Origin: Nitrospinae bacterium CG11_big_fil_rev_8_21_14_0_20_56_8
GTDB lineage: Bacteria > Nitrospinota > Nitrospinia > Nitrospinales > VA-1
DNA: 5,900 bases
Reading direction: 5' to 3'
Assembly: GCA_002796165.1 (NCBI GenBank)
Contig: PCWF01000011.1
Location: forward strand, 4,803 to 10,702
A program made the translations under genes and the position numbers. Position 1 is the stretch's first letter, and every line of letters starts with the position of its first letter. Shown here piece after piece: positions 1 to 4,693 of this stretch. The notes below the pieces were generated by a model that did not search any database, was not told the origin of the DNA, and worked only from the letters and a program-made list of their open reading frames with translations.

Positions 1-400
1 GCACCGCCGCCGCCAGCGCGGGGATTTTCACGAACTCGCCGAGCGCATAATAAATATAGAACAGAAGCACGAGAAGGGGCACTCCGCGCAGAATCTCCGT
101 GTAAAACGAGGCGGCCACGCGGAGGGGGCGGCTCGCCGCCATCTTGCCGAAGGCCACCAGTAACCCCACCGCCACCGCCGCCGCGCTCCCCAGAAGCGTC
201 ACCAGCAGGGTGTAGAAAATGCCCGTGGGCAGAAACCGCAGAAGGTCCAGGTAGCCCTTGCGCGCGTCCCCGGCGGCGAACATCTCCTGCCCGGGCAGGT
301 AAACGAGAAGAACGAAACTCAGGACGACGGCGAGGTTCCACGCCATCGTGGCGGGGGAGGAGGGGGACGCGGATTTCCGAACCGGTTCAGCGGAAGCCAT
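1..400 (-). CDS. Amino-acid ABC transporter permease (HisM/GlnP type), partial, N-terminal part
   Basis: This inner-membrane permease half would form the channel of a polar-amino-acid importer. Only the first 133 residues are present; the gene runs off the left edge, so the EAA loop that contacts the ATPase is not visible. Reading from the ATG at 400-398, there is a hydrophilic N-terminus (1-19), a first membrane segment at about 21-35, then the family's conserved 3-TM block: FYTLLVTLLGSAAAVAVGLL near 62-81 and TEILRGVPLLVLLFYIYYAL at 101-120. The ...RG-PLL-hydrophobic-YY pattern is characteristic of the His/Glu/Gln/Arg/opine permease family. A GGAG lies about 12 nt upstream of the start, which is rather far; an internal ATG at residue 19 (MAWNL) is an alternative. 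It shares strand with the ATPase and binding-protein genes at 2682-4693 and may be their partner, but about 2.3 kb separates them. Family assignment is firm; substrate is unknown. Confidence 0.88.
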   Translation of the reverse strand, partial: MASAEPVRKSASPSSPATMAWNLAVVLSFVLLVYLPGQEMFAAGDARKGYLDLLRFLPTGIFYTLLVTLLGSAAAVAVGLLVAFGKMAASRPLRVAASFYTEILRGVPLLVLLFYIYYALGEFVKIPALAAAV

Positions 401-482
401 GCACTTATTTTACTCCATCTGCCCGATTTTCTCGCCCCCTTGCGTTACAATAGGGTCCGGTTGACAACTTCTTCCGCCCGCC
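401..482. promoter_or_regulatory. Divergent intergenic control region between permease and zinc-ribbon gene
   Basis: These 82 bp separate two genes transcribed away from each other, so at least one promoter is expected here. On the plus strand TTACAAT (445-451) resembles a -10 box, but no good -35 sits at the right distance. GTTGACAAC (460-468) is a short palindrome just before the plus-strand gene. No clear Shine-Dalgarno precedes the ATG at 483. The assignment is positional, and the boxes are weak. Confidence 0.3.
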
Positions 483-1238
483 ATGAACTGTCCCAAATGC
501 CAGGCCGAGCAACCCGTCTCCGATACCTGCATCCATTGCGGCATCGTGTTCGCGAAGTACCGCGAGATCCAGCAGAGAAAATCGGAGCCACGCGAACCGG
601 AAATTTCCGCATCCGAGGCCAGGGCGATTATTCCAGGCGAGCCCGCCGCCTCCCCCGCCCAACCCCGCGCCGGGGTCCCCTTGGACGAAACCTTCTGGCG
701 TCCCGTGTCCTTCGCCGCGCGCGCCGGGCTTCTCGCTCTGCTTGTCTTCGCCCTGGGTTCGATTTTGATTTACGGCGTGTTCAATCCACGGTCGCTCCTC
801 GTGACGCTCGCGCATAACGCGAACCTAATCTTTCACGAAGCGGGGCACGTCCTCTTCGGCATGTTCGGCAACGAGACGCTCGGCATCCTGGGGGGCAGTC
901 TGGGTCAACTCATGATTCCCCTGCTGGCGGCTGGGGCCTTCTATATGAAGCGCGACGCGGCGGGGTTTTCCTTCGGCCTGTTCTGGTTCTTCGAGAGCCT
1001 GCTCGACGTGGCCTTGTATATGGCCGACGCCCGCCTCCTTGAGCTGGAGCTTATCGGCGGACTCGGAATGGAAGCCCACGACTGGCGCAATTTGTTCAAC
1101 CGGTGGGACTTGTGGAATTGGGACGGGATCATCGTCGCCGTGGTGCGCGGGATTTCCTGGACGGGGCTCGTCCTCACCCCGCTCTGGCTTTTTTGGCTTA
1201 CCCGGCGAAGGATCCCGCAAGAGCGGCAGGGCATCTGA
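483..1238 (+). CDS. Zinc-ribbon membrane protein with HEAGH metalloprotease-like motif
   Basis: This is a 251-residue predicted membrane protein of unestablished function. It opens with a zinc ribbon, CPKC (3-6) and CIHC (16-19), with nine residues between the CxxC pairs. A Pro/Glu-rich linker (about 33-70) leads to a hydrophobic segment at 81-99. HEAGH follows at 118-122, matching the HExxH zinc-binding motif of metalloproteases and lying next to hydrophobic stretches as in M50-type intramembrane proteases. Downstream are LGGSLGQLMIPLL (136-148), a membrane segment at about 161-180, acidic residues E171, D175 and D182 that could supply a further ligand, the motif AHDW (198-201), and a last hydrophobic segment at 214-239. 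I recall similar HEAGH...GG.LGQL...HDW proteins annotated as hypothetical or zinc-ribbon proteins. The start is favoured because the ribbon begins at residue 3, as is usual for such domains, although no strong ribosome-binding site is visible. Whether it is proteolytically active is inference; it could be an inactive relative. Confidence 0.82.
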   Translation: MNCPKCQAEQPVSDTCIHCGIVFAKYREIQQRKSEPREPEISASEARAIIPGEPAASPAQPRAGVPLDETFWRPVSFAARAGLLALLVFALGSILIYGVFNPRSLLVTLAHNANLIFHEAGHVLFGMFGNETLGILGGSLGQLMIPLLAAGAFYMKRDAAGFSFGLFWFFESLLDVALYMADARLLELELIGGLGMEAHDWRNLFNRWDLWNWDGIIVAVVRGISWTGLVLTPLWLFWLTRRRIPQERQGI

Positions 1239-1296
1239 ACACGGTTGGCTGACGGACTTAATAAGGAACCATCCGCCGTATTTCCTGGCGGCACGT

Positions 1297-1349
1297 GTCA
1301 TCCTGAGCGGAGCCTCCCCTGAGGTTCCCGAAGGGTCGAAGGGAGAACC
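1297..1349. repeat. Dispersed intergenic repeat with internal inverted arms, copy 1
   Basis: The stretch contains a TCATCCTGAGCGGAG segment followed by GGTTC (1323-1327) and its complement GAACC (1345-1349), enclosing a GAAGGGTCGAAGGG core. This CTGAG...GTCGAAGGG style is a common dispersed extragenic repeat type in many environmental bacteria. On the minus strand it closely matches the plus-strand sequence at 2621-2653. A second small hairpin, CCGCC/GGCGG (1355-1359 and 1367-1371, 7-nt loop), follows and resembles another common intergenic repeat. It lies about 40 bp beyond the antitoxin stop and could also help end transcription from that side, but it has no T-run. Confidence 0.6.
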
Positions 1350-1388
1350 CGCGTCCGCCCTGAAAAGGCGGGGATAGCCGGAAATAAA

Positions 1389-1685
1389 TTACCCGTCTAC
1401 CAGTTCCACCCTGAGCCGCTTGCCGACCGCCTTTGCCGCGTTGCTGATGGTTTGCAGAGTCACGGAAGTATTCTGTTCGTCCAGGAGACGATCCAGCGCC
1501 GAACGGCTGGTATGCATGATTTTCGACATCTGCGTTTTGGAGAGATTTCGCTCTTTCATAGAGCGCTCCAACTGGTGGGCGATCACCCGTTTCATCGCAA
1601 TTGCCGTGGCTTCGCCAAGCGTGCCGTCCTGGTCCAGGAGATCGTCCAGAGAGGAACCCAGCGCCGGTTTCTTTTTTTTCTTCAT
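1389..1685 (-). CDS. XRE-type helix-turn-helix antitoxin (HigA-like)
   Basis: This 98-residue DNA-binding protein is the likely antitoxin for the toxin gene immediately upstream. It should neutralise the toxin by direct binding and repress their shared promoter. After a lysine-rich start (MKKKKKPALG) and an acidic Asp/Leu segment (14-20), residues 31-95 form an XRE/Cro-type fold. LSKTQMSKIM (48-57) and TSRSALDRLLDEQN (59-72) supply the two helices of the helix-turn-helix, and TLQTISNAAKAVGKRL (76-91) is the typical next helix of this antitoxin class. The start is supported by a strong GGAGG at 1693-1697, 7 nt upstream. The ATG overlaps the toxin stop by 4 bp, implying translational coupling. 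The toxin-first order is the usual higBA arrangement. The start region includes an A8 run (1672-1679 on the minus strand). I did not name it higA because the exact subfamily is not resolved by eye. Confidence 0.88.
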   Translation of the reverse strand: MKKKKKPALGSSLDDLLDQDGTLGEATAIAMKRVIAHQLERSMKERNLSKTQMSKIMHTSRSALDRLLDEQNTSVTLQTISNAAKAVGKRLRVELVDG

Positions 1686-2029
1686 TTTCGTGCCTCCACA
1701 TCCTTCTTCCGTTTCAAGGCCAACACCTTATCTGCTTTGGGCGTGACTTGTGTTTTTTTGATAAAACCATGCAGAAGAACCATGTGGCTCCCGGCAATGC
1801 AAAACAGAACCCGGGCAATGCGGTTTTCAAGGTGGGTCCGGACCTCGAATAGGCCCTCTCCAAGTGGCCTGCAAACCGGCAAACCCAGCGGCCAACCAAA
1901 TTCCACGGATTTTATATCCGATCCAATCTGGAGCCGATCGGCCTTGGAAAGTGAAAGCAACCACTCTCGGACCGGTTCTCCTCCATTGGCGTTCGCGTAG
2001 AATACTGCGGGGATCCGTTTCGTGCCCAT
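1682..2029 (-). CDS. RelE/HigB-family toxin (phage-derived Gp49-like)
   Basis: This 115-residue protein is the predicted toxin of a type II toxin-antitoxin pair. The family cleaves mRNA, usually on the ribosome, to stop growth when free of antitoxin. Family hallmarks appear in order: PVREWLLSL (19-27), a GWP turn (45-47), LGEGLFEVR (56-64), RIARVLFC (70-77), and the basic VLLHGFIKKTQ (84-94) followed by TP (96-97) and a Lys/Arg-rich tail. R64, R73, H87 and K91/K92 are plausible RNA-binding or catalytic positions, by analogy to RelE-type toxins. Length matches the family, and the frame shows no disruption, so it looks functional. The ATG at 2029-2027 is the first in frame; its ribosome-binding site is weak (CAGG close to the start), whereas the antitoxin's is strong, which would favour antitoxin excess. 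A promoter and palindromic operator lie just upstream. Confidence 0.88.
   Translation of the reverse strand: MGTKRIPAVFYANANGGEPVREWLLSLSKADRLQIGSDIKSVEFGWPLGLPVCRPLGEGLFEVRTHLENRIARVLFCIAGSHMVLLHGFIKKTQVTPKADKVLALKRKKDVEARK
1693..1697 (-). promoter_or_regulatory. Strong ribosome-binding site of the antitoxin gene
   Basis: GGAGG on the minus strand lies 7 nt before the antitoxin ATG and within the 3' end of the toxin gene. It is much stronger than anything before the toxin start, consistent with antitoxin being made in excess from the shared transcript. Confidence 0.75.
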
Positions 2030-2044
2030 GGCCTGAAAATAAAT

Positions 2045-2060
2045 GTACCATAAATGGTAC
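2045..2060. promoter_or_regulatory. Palindromic operator of the toxin-antitoxin operon
   Basis: GTACCAT (2045-2051) and ATGGTAC (2054-2060) are perfect 7-bp inverted arms around AA. The site lies 16-31 bp upstream of the toxin start and overlaps the predicted -10 box and part of the spacer. That is the expected place for a site where an XRE antitoxin dimer, alone or with toxin, represses its own operon. The palindrome is seen directly; who binds it is inferred. Confidence 0.72.
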
Positions 2061-2075
2061 GAAATGGATACGCAA
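2047..2075 (-). promoter_or_regulatory. Predicted sigma-70-like promoter of the toxin-antitoxin operon
   Basis: On the minus strand TTGCGT (2075-2070) and TATGGT (2052-2047) are separated by exactly 17 bp, a good spacing for a housekeeping promoter. The -10 lies inside one arm of the GTACCAT...ATGGTAC palindrome, so operator occupancy would block polymerase. Transcription would begin near 2040 with a very short leader before the toxin ATG. Confidence 0.5.
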
Positions 2076-2149
2076 CGTTTTGCCCCATGAAACTACGAAT
2101 TGTGTTTCTGATGTGACTCAATCCGCGCCCATCAGCGGCTACCCCAGCG

Positions 2150-2178
2150 AATCCCTCCCTTTTTCCAGGAGAGGGATT
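2150..2178. repeat. 8-bp-stem hairpin repeat, possible terminator
   Basis: AATCCCTC (2150-2157) and GAGGGATT (2171-2178) form a perfect 8-bp stem with a 13-nt loop. The right arm runs into TTTCC, so on the plus strand it vaguely resembles an intrinsic terminator, but the T-run is short and no plus-strand gene precedes it. The CCCTCCCTTTTTCCAGG...AGGG style resembles a common dispersed intergenic repeat. Confidence 0.5.
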
Positions 2179-2187
2179 TTTCCTATC

Positions 2188-2210
2188 ACCCTGAGCTGGT
2201 CGAAGGGTGA
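2188..2210. repeat. Dispersed CCCTGAG...TCGAAGGG repeat
   Basis: CACCCT (2188-2193) and AGGGTG (about 2204-2209) are inverted arms around a GAGCTGGTCGA core. This is a variant of the CCCTGAGC-x-x-GTCGAAGGG dispersed element seen between genes in many bacteria, and it shares the GTCGAAGGG core with the repeat at 1297-1349. Confidence 0.55.
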
Positions 2211-2217
2211 ATCCGCA

Positions 2218-2236
2218 CCAGCCTTGGCAAGGCTGG
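2218..2236. repeat. Perfect 8-bp hairpin CCAGCCTT/AAGGCTGG
   Basis: CCAGCCTT (2218-2225) pairs perfectly with AAGGCTGG (2229-2236) across a 3-nt GGC loop. It is a compact, GC-rich hairpin without a following T-run, so it is more likely a dispersed repeat or RNA-stabilising hairpin than a terminator. Confidence 0.55.
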
Positions 2237-2271
2237 GGGACGGGTTATATGGGTCGCAGATGAATGCGGAT

Positions 2272-2288
2272 CCCGGCATAGCGCCGGG
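2272..2288. repeat. Hairpin CCCGGC/GCCGGG next to the transposase remnant
   Basis: CCCGGC (2272-2277) and GCCGGG (2283-2288) form a 6-bp stem with the loop ATAGC. It ends 3 bp before the first codon that aligns to transposase, so the junction between repeat DNA and IS remnant falls at or beside this hairpin. Confidence 0.5.
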
Positions 2289-2291
2289 GCG

Positions 2292-2393
2292 GCTATTTTT
2301 GAATACATCGAGGCGTTTTACAACCGGCAACGCCGTCATTCTCATCTCGGCTACCTCAGCCCGGTAGACTTCGAAAAAATGAATGCGGCTTAA
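2292..2393 (+). pseudogene. IS3-family transposase C-terminal remnant
   Basis: Frame 2292-2393 encodes 33 residues and a TAA stop: AIFEYIEAFYNRQRRHSHLG followed by YLSPVDFEKMNAA. The pattern IFEYIE-FYN-R-RRHS-LGYLSP-FE is the conserved end of the integrase/transposase (OrfB) of IS3-family elements. Everything upstream is missing, including the DDE catalytic residues and OrfA. The in-frame codons before 2292 do not resemble transposase and merge into a hairpin repeat. No terminal inverted repeat was recognised after the stop. It is a dead fragment marking an old insertion later deleted. The identity of the motif is clear despite its length. Confidence 0.85.
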
Positions 2394-2458
2394 TTAACGT
2401 GTTCACTTATTCCGGGGAAGATCAGGGACCGGCAAACTTAGAGGTCGCCAGAACCTGG

Positions 2459-2500
2459 ATTGCTTCGGGGGCATTGCCACCTCGCAATGACGATCAGGGC
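2459..2500. repeat. Degenerate GATTGCTTCGG...CGCAATGACG repeat
   Basis: GATTGCTTCGG (from 2459) and CTCGCAATGACG (2482-2493) resemble the two ends of a dispersed intergenic repeat common in environmental genomes, with ATTGC/GCAAT as inverted arms. The middle is altered, so this looks like a decayed copy. The classification rests on memory of the motif. Confidence 0.4.
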
Positions 2501-2620
2501 AATTGTTTCCCTGCGGGGATCGGGGTTTATCCGCGAACATCTGGCTGATCTGCGGCCTTCTTTTCGGATAATCTTACTGAGTTATCCCTCTCAAGCCAGA
2601 TCCCCCGGCCTGGCGGGCTG

Positions 2621-2653
2621 TGTTCCCCTCGACTCTTCGCGGGAACCTAAGGC
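2621..2653. repeat. Dispersed repeat with GTTCCC/GGGAAC arms, copy 2 (inverted relative to 1318-1349)
   Basis: GTTCCC (2622-2627) and GGGAAC (2641-2646) are perfect 6-bp inverted arms around a CTCGACTCTTCG core. Read on the plus strand, it aligns closely with the minus strand of 1318-1349: GTTC-CCC-TCGAC-CTTCG-GAACCT-AGG in both, with a few substitutions and small indels. The two copies thus lie in opposite orientation around the toxin-antitoxin and IS remnant segment. It sits 29 bp past the binding-protein stop and could act as a transcript-end hairpin on the minus strand, without a clear T-run. Confidence 0.5.
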
Positions 2654-2681
2654 CAGGCTTCGGTGATTACTGCGCTCGGGA

Positions 2682-3581
2682 TCAGTTGTTTCCGATGCTC
2701 CCAGAATTGCCCGAAGGGGAGGAGCCGGTTTGGCCAACTGGCGCCGGCGTTTCGCCGGGAACGGACGCGGCGCGGCCGAGTTCCCATTTTTCGTGCAGGG
2801 TCTTCACGGTTCCATCGGCCAGCAGTTGCGCCAGCGCGGTATCGATCTCTTCCAATAGCTCGGGGTCGTCCTTCCTCAACACGATGCCGTAGTTCTCATC
2901 CGTCACGATATCGCCCACCATGCGGATCTTCTGAAAATAATCTTTCTGCCGGTTCTTGTAGTACAGGGTCGCGCTGGACTCGCCGAGGACGGCGTCGATC
3001 TCTCCGTTGATGAGGTCGGTCACGGCGTGTCCGTAAACCTGATAGCCTTTGACTTTGAAGTCGGGGTCCTTCTCCAAATAAAAGTAGGAAGTGGTGCCCA
3101 CCTGCGCGCCGGTGAGGAGGCGCCGCTTGCGGATGTCGTCCACGCTGTCCACGCCCTCCATGTCCCGGCGGACGACGAAGGCCAGCCCGCTCTTGAGGTA
3201 CGGGATGCTGAACGCCATCTTCTCTTTGCGCTCTTCGAGGATGGTGACGGAGCTGATGACGAGATCGAATTTGTGCGTGATGAGTCCGCCGAACAGCCCC
3301 GGCCATTCGACGCTGACGATGTCGATGTCCGTCCCGATCCTCTCCGCGATTTTGCGGAGGAGGTCGATCTCGAATCCGGCGAAGTTCCCGGCATCGTCGA
3401 TGTAGGACATGGGGATCAGGGTGGTGTCGGTGGCGACGATGAGCTTCCGTTTTTGCGCGGGGGCGGACGCGGACGGATCGTTCCCCGGCGCGGGCGCATC
3501 GCCTTTGCATCCGGCGAGAATTCCGGTCAGCAGGAAAAAAACCATGACGATGGCGGAGTGAAGACGGATCACGGATTTCAT
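2682..3581 (-). CDS. Family-3 amino-acid-binding lipoprotein of an ABC importer
   Basis: This 299-residue solute-binding protein should capture a polar amino acid or similar small solute outside the inner membrane and deliver it to the permease. The N-terminus is a lipoprotein signal: basic residues, a hydrophobic core (10-23) and the lipobox LAGC with C25 as the lipidated cysteine. The mature region begins KLIVATDTTLIPMSY (46-60), followed by the family-3 signature GFEIDLLRKIAERIG (69-83). SSVTILEERKEKMAFSIPY (110-128) follows, where R118 matches the arginine that binds the ligand carboxylate. INGEIDAVLGES (191-202) provides the second-lobe aspartate, D196. The fold ends near residue 268 (LHEKWELG), and a Pro/Gly/Ser/Asn-rich tail of about 30 residues follows. 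The start is fixed by GGAGAG at 3585-3590 and the 4-bp ATGA overlap with the ATPase stop, implying co-translation. Substrate cannot be read from sequence. Confidence 0.92.
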   Translation of the reverse strand: MKSVIRLHSAIVMVFFLLTGILAGCKGDAPAPGNDPSASAPAQKRKLIVATDTTLIPMSYIDDAGNFAGFEIDLLRKIAERIGTDIDIVSVEWPGLFGGLITHKFDLVISSVTILEERKEKMAFSIPYLKSGLAFVVRRDMEGVDSVDDIRKRRLLTGAQVGTTSYFYLEKDPDFKVKGYQVYGHAVTDLINGEIDAVLGESSATLYYKNRQKDYFQKIRMVGDIVTDENYGIVLRKDDPELLEEIDTALAQLLADGTVKTLHEKWELGRAASVPGETPAPVGQTGSSPSGNSGSIGNN

Positions 3582-4693
3582 GTGCTCTCCGTTTGCGGCA
3601 TGGCGGTGCCCCCATCGGGAAACAGGATCAGGTCGCGTCCGCTGAACCAGACGCGGACGGGATCGTTCCTGCCGACCTCCGGGTCTTCGCTTCCCAGCCC
3701 GCTATGCGGCGAGGGAACGCGGAGGGTCGCGCCGTTTTTCAATTGCACGTGGTAGCGGGTGAACCCGCCCAGGAACTGCCGGTCGATGACGGTTCCTTCC
3801 AGGGTTTGGACCAGGGGATCGCCCCCGGCGGGTTCGGCGAAAAACATGCGCTCGGGGCGGATGAAGCCGGACACCTCCTGCCCCGCGTTCAGCCTCTGCC
3901 CGGTTTCGCAGAGGAGGGTTCCCGCCGCGCCGAGCGACAGGGTGACGCGCCGTCCCTCCTGTTTCCCGGCCACGCCGCGCAGGGTGTTCACCTCGCCGAG
4001 GAAGCGGGCGGCGTAGGGCGACGCAGGCCGGTCGTAGAGCTCCCGCGGGTCGCCGCTCTGCAACAGGCGACCTTCGTGCATGATGCCCATGCGCGTCGCC
4101 AGGCTCATGGCTTCTTCCTGGTCGTGGGTGACGAACAGGAAGGTGATGTTGAGGGCCTTCTGGATCTCCACCAGCTCGGCGCGCAGTTTCTGCCGCAGGG
4201 TGGCGTCGAGCGCGGAGAGGGGTTCGTCGAGAAGAAGGATTTCGGGTTCGTTGACGATGGCGCGGGCGATGGCGACGCGCTGGCGCTCGCCGCCGCTCAA
4301 CCGGTCGGGCCAGGCGTCGCGCAGGGCGGTGAGGCGGGTGATCTCCAGCAGTTCGCCGATGCGTTTCGCCATCCCGCTCTCCGGCTGGCGGCGCACTCGG
4401 GGTCCGGTGGCGATGTTGTCGTACACGGTCATGTGCGGAAACAGGGCGTAGTTCTGGAAGATGAACCCCACGGGCCGCCGCTCCACGGGAACCGCCGTCA
4501 TGTCCTTCCCGTTGATGACCACCCGGCCGCCGTCGGGCGATTCGAATCCGGCGATCAGCCTCAGCAGGGTGGTTTTGCCGCACCCGCTCTCGCCGAGCAG
4601 GGTAAAGCGGTCCCCGGCCTGGATCTCCAGCGAAAAATCGCGCACGACCGGGATGCCTTCGAACGACTTGGTGATGGATTCGAGCCGGACCAT
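3578..4693 (-). CDS. ABC transporter ATPase, PotA/FbpC-like with C-terminal TOBE region
   Basis: This 371-residue cytoplasmic ATPase powers an ABC importer. The nucleotide-binding domain spans about 1-235: Walker A GESGCGKT (34-41), Q-loop Q80 in FIFQNYALFPHMTV, signature LSGGERQR (132-139), Walker B ILLLDEP (152-158) with D-loop SALD, and H-loop H190 in FVTHDQEEA. All catalytic residues are present. The C-terminal 130 residues include GFIRPERM (276-283) and a beta-rich segment (297-358) matching the TOBE extension of PotA, FbpC and MalK-type ATPases. The frame is open far upstream, but only antisense to purD; the ATG at 4693 is chosen because MVRLESITKSF is the usual start of the domain. A G-rich run just upstream is an imperfect ribosome-binding site. 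Its stop overlaps the binding-protein start (ATGA), so they form an operon. PotA-type ATPases usually serve polyamine, iron or sugar importers; GlnQ-like ATPases of about 240 residues are the usual partners of a family-3 binding protein. Confidence 0.92.
   Translation of the reverse strand: MVRLESITKSFEGIPVVRDFSLEIQAGDRFTLLGESGCGKTTLLRLIAGFESPDGGRVVINGKDMTAVPVERRPVGFIFQNYALFPHMTVYDNIATGPRVRRQPESGMAKRIGELLEITRLTALRDAWPDRLSGGERQRVAIARAIVNEPEILLLDEPLSALDATLRQKLRAELVEIQKALNITFLFVTHDQEEAMSLATRMGIMHEGRLLQSGDPRELYDRPASPYAARFLGEVNTLRGVAGKQEGRRVTLSLGAAGTLLCETGQRLNAGQEVSGFIRPERMFFAEPAGGDPLVQTLEGTVIDRQFLGGFTRYHVQLKNGATLRVPSPHSGLGSEDPEVGRNDPVRVWFSGRDLILFPDGGTAMPQTEST
3585..3590 (-). promoter_or_regulatory. 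Ribosome-binding site of the binding-protein gene
   Basis: GGAGAG on the minus strand lies 3 nt before the ATG at 3581, inside the last codons of the ATPase gene. It supports the overlapping start and translational coupling of the two transport genes. Confidence 0.6.

Larger units (their letters stand above)
2094..2681. other. Gene-free stretch of repeats and insertion-sequence debris
   Basis: No intact gene is supported in these roughly 590 bp between the toxin-antitoxin promoter and the binding-protein stop. The stretch holds several perfect short hairpins, pieces resembling common dispersed intergenic repeats, and the tail of an IS3-type transposase, each listed separately. Open frames here lack recognisable protein features or ribosome-binding sites. 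The mixture looks like an accretion site for mobile and repetitive DNA. Confidence 0.7.

Noticed and set aside
2150..2182. Intrinsic terminator for a plus-strand gene
   Set aside because: The T-run is short and interrupted, and no gene ends upstream on the plus strand; it fits a dispersed hairpin repeat better.
1864..2367. Plus-strand open frame of 167 residues overlapping the toxin and repeat region
   Set aside because: It is antisense to the toxin, then runs through hairpin repeats, and is in a different frame from the transposase remnant.
2094..2681. Possible CRISPR array given the many short repeats
   Set aside because: The repeats are different inverted elements with irregular spacing, not identical direct repeats separated by uniform spacers, and there are no cas genes.
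3027..3755. Plus-strand open frame of 242 residues opposite the binding protein
   Set aside because: It is antisense to the binding protein, has no ribosome-binding site and no recognisable motif.
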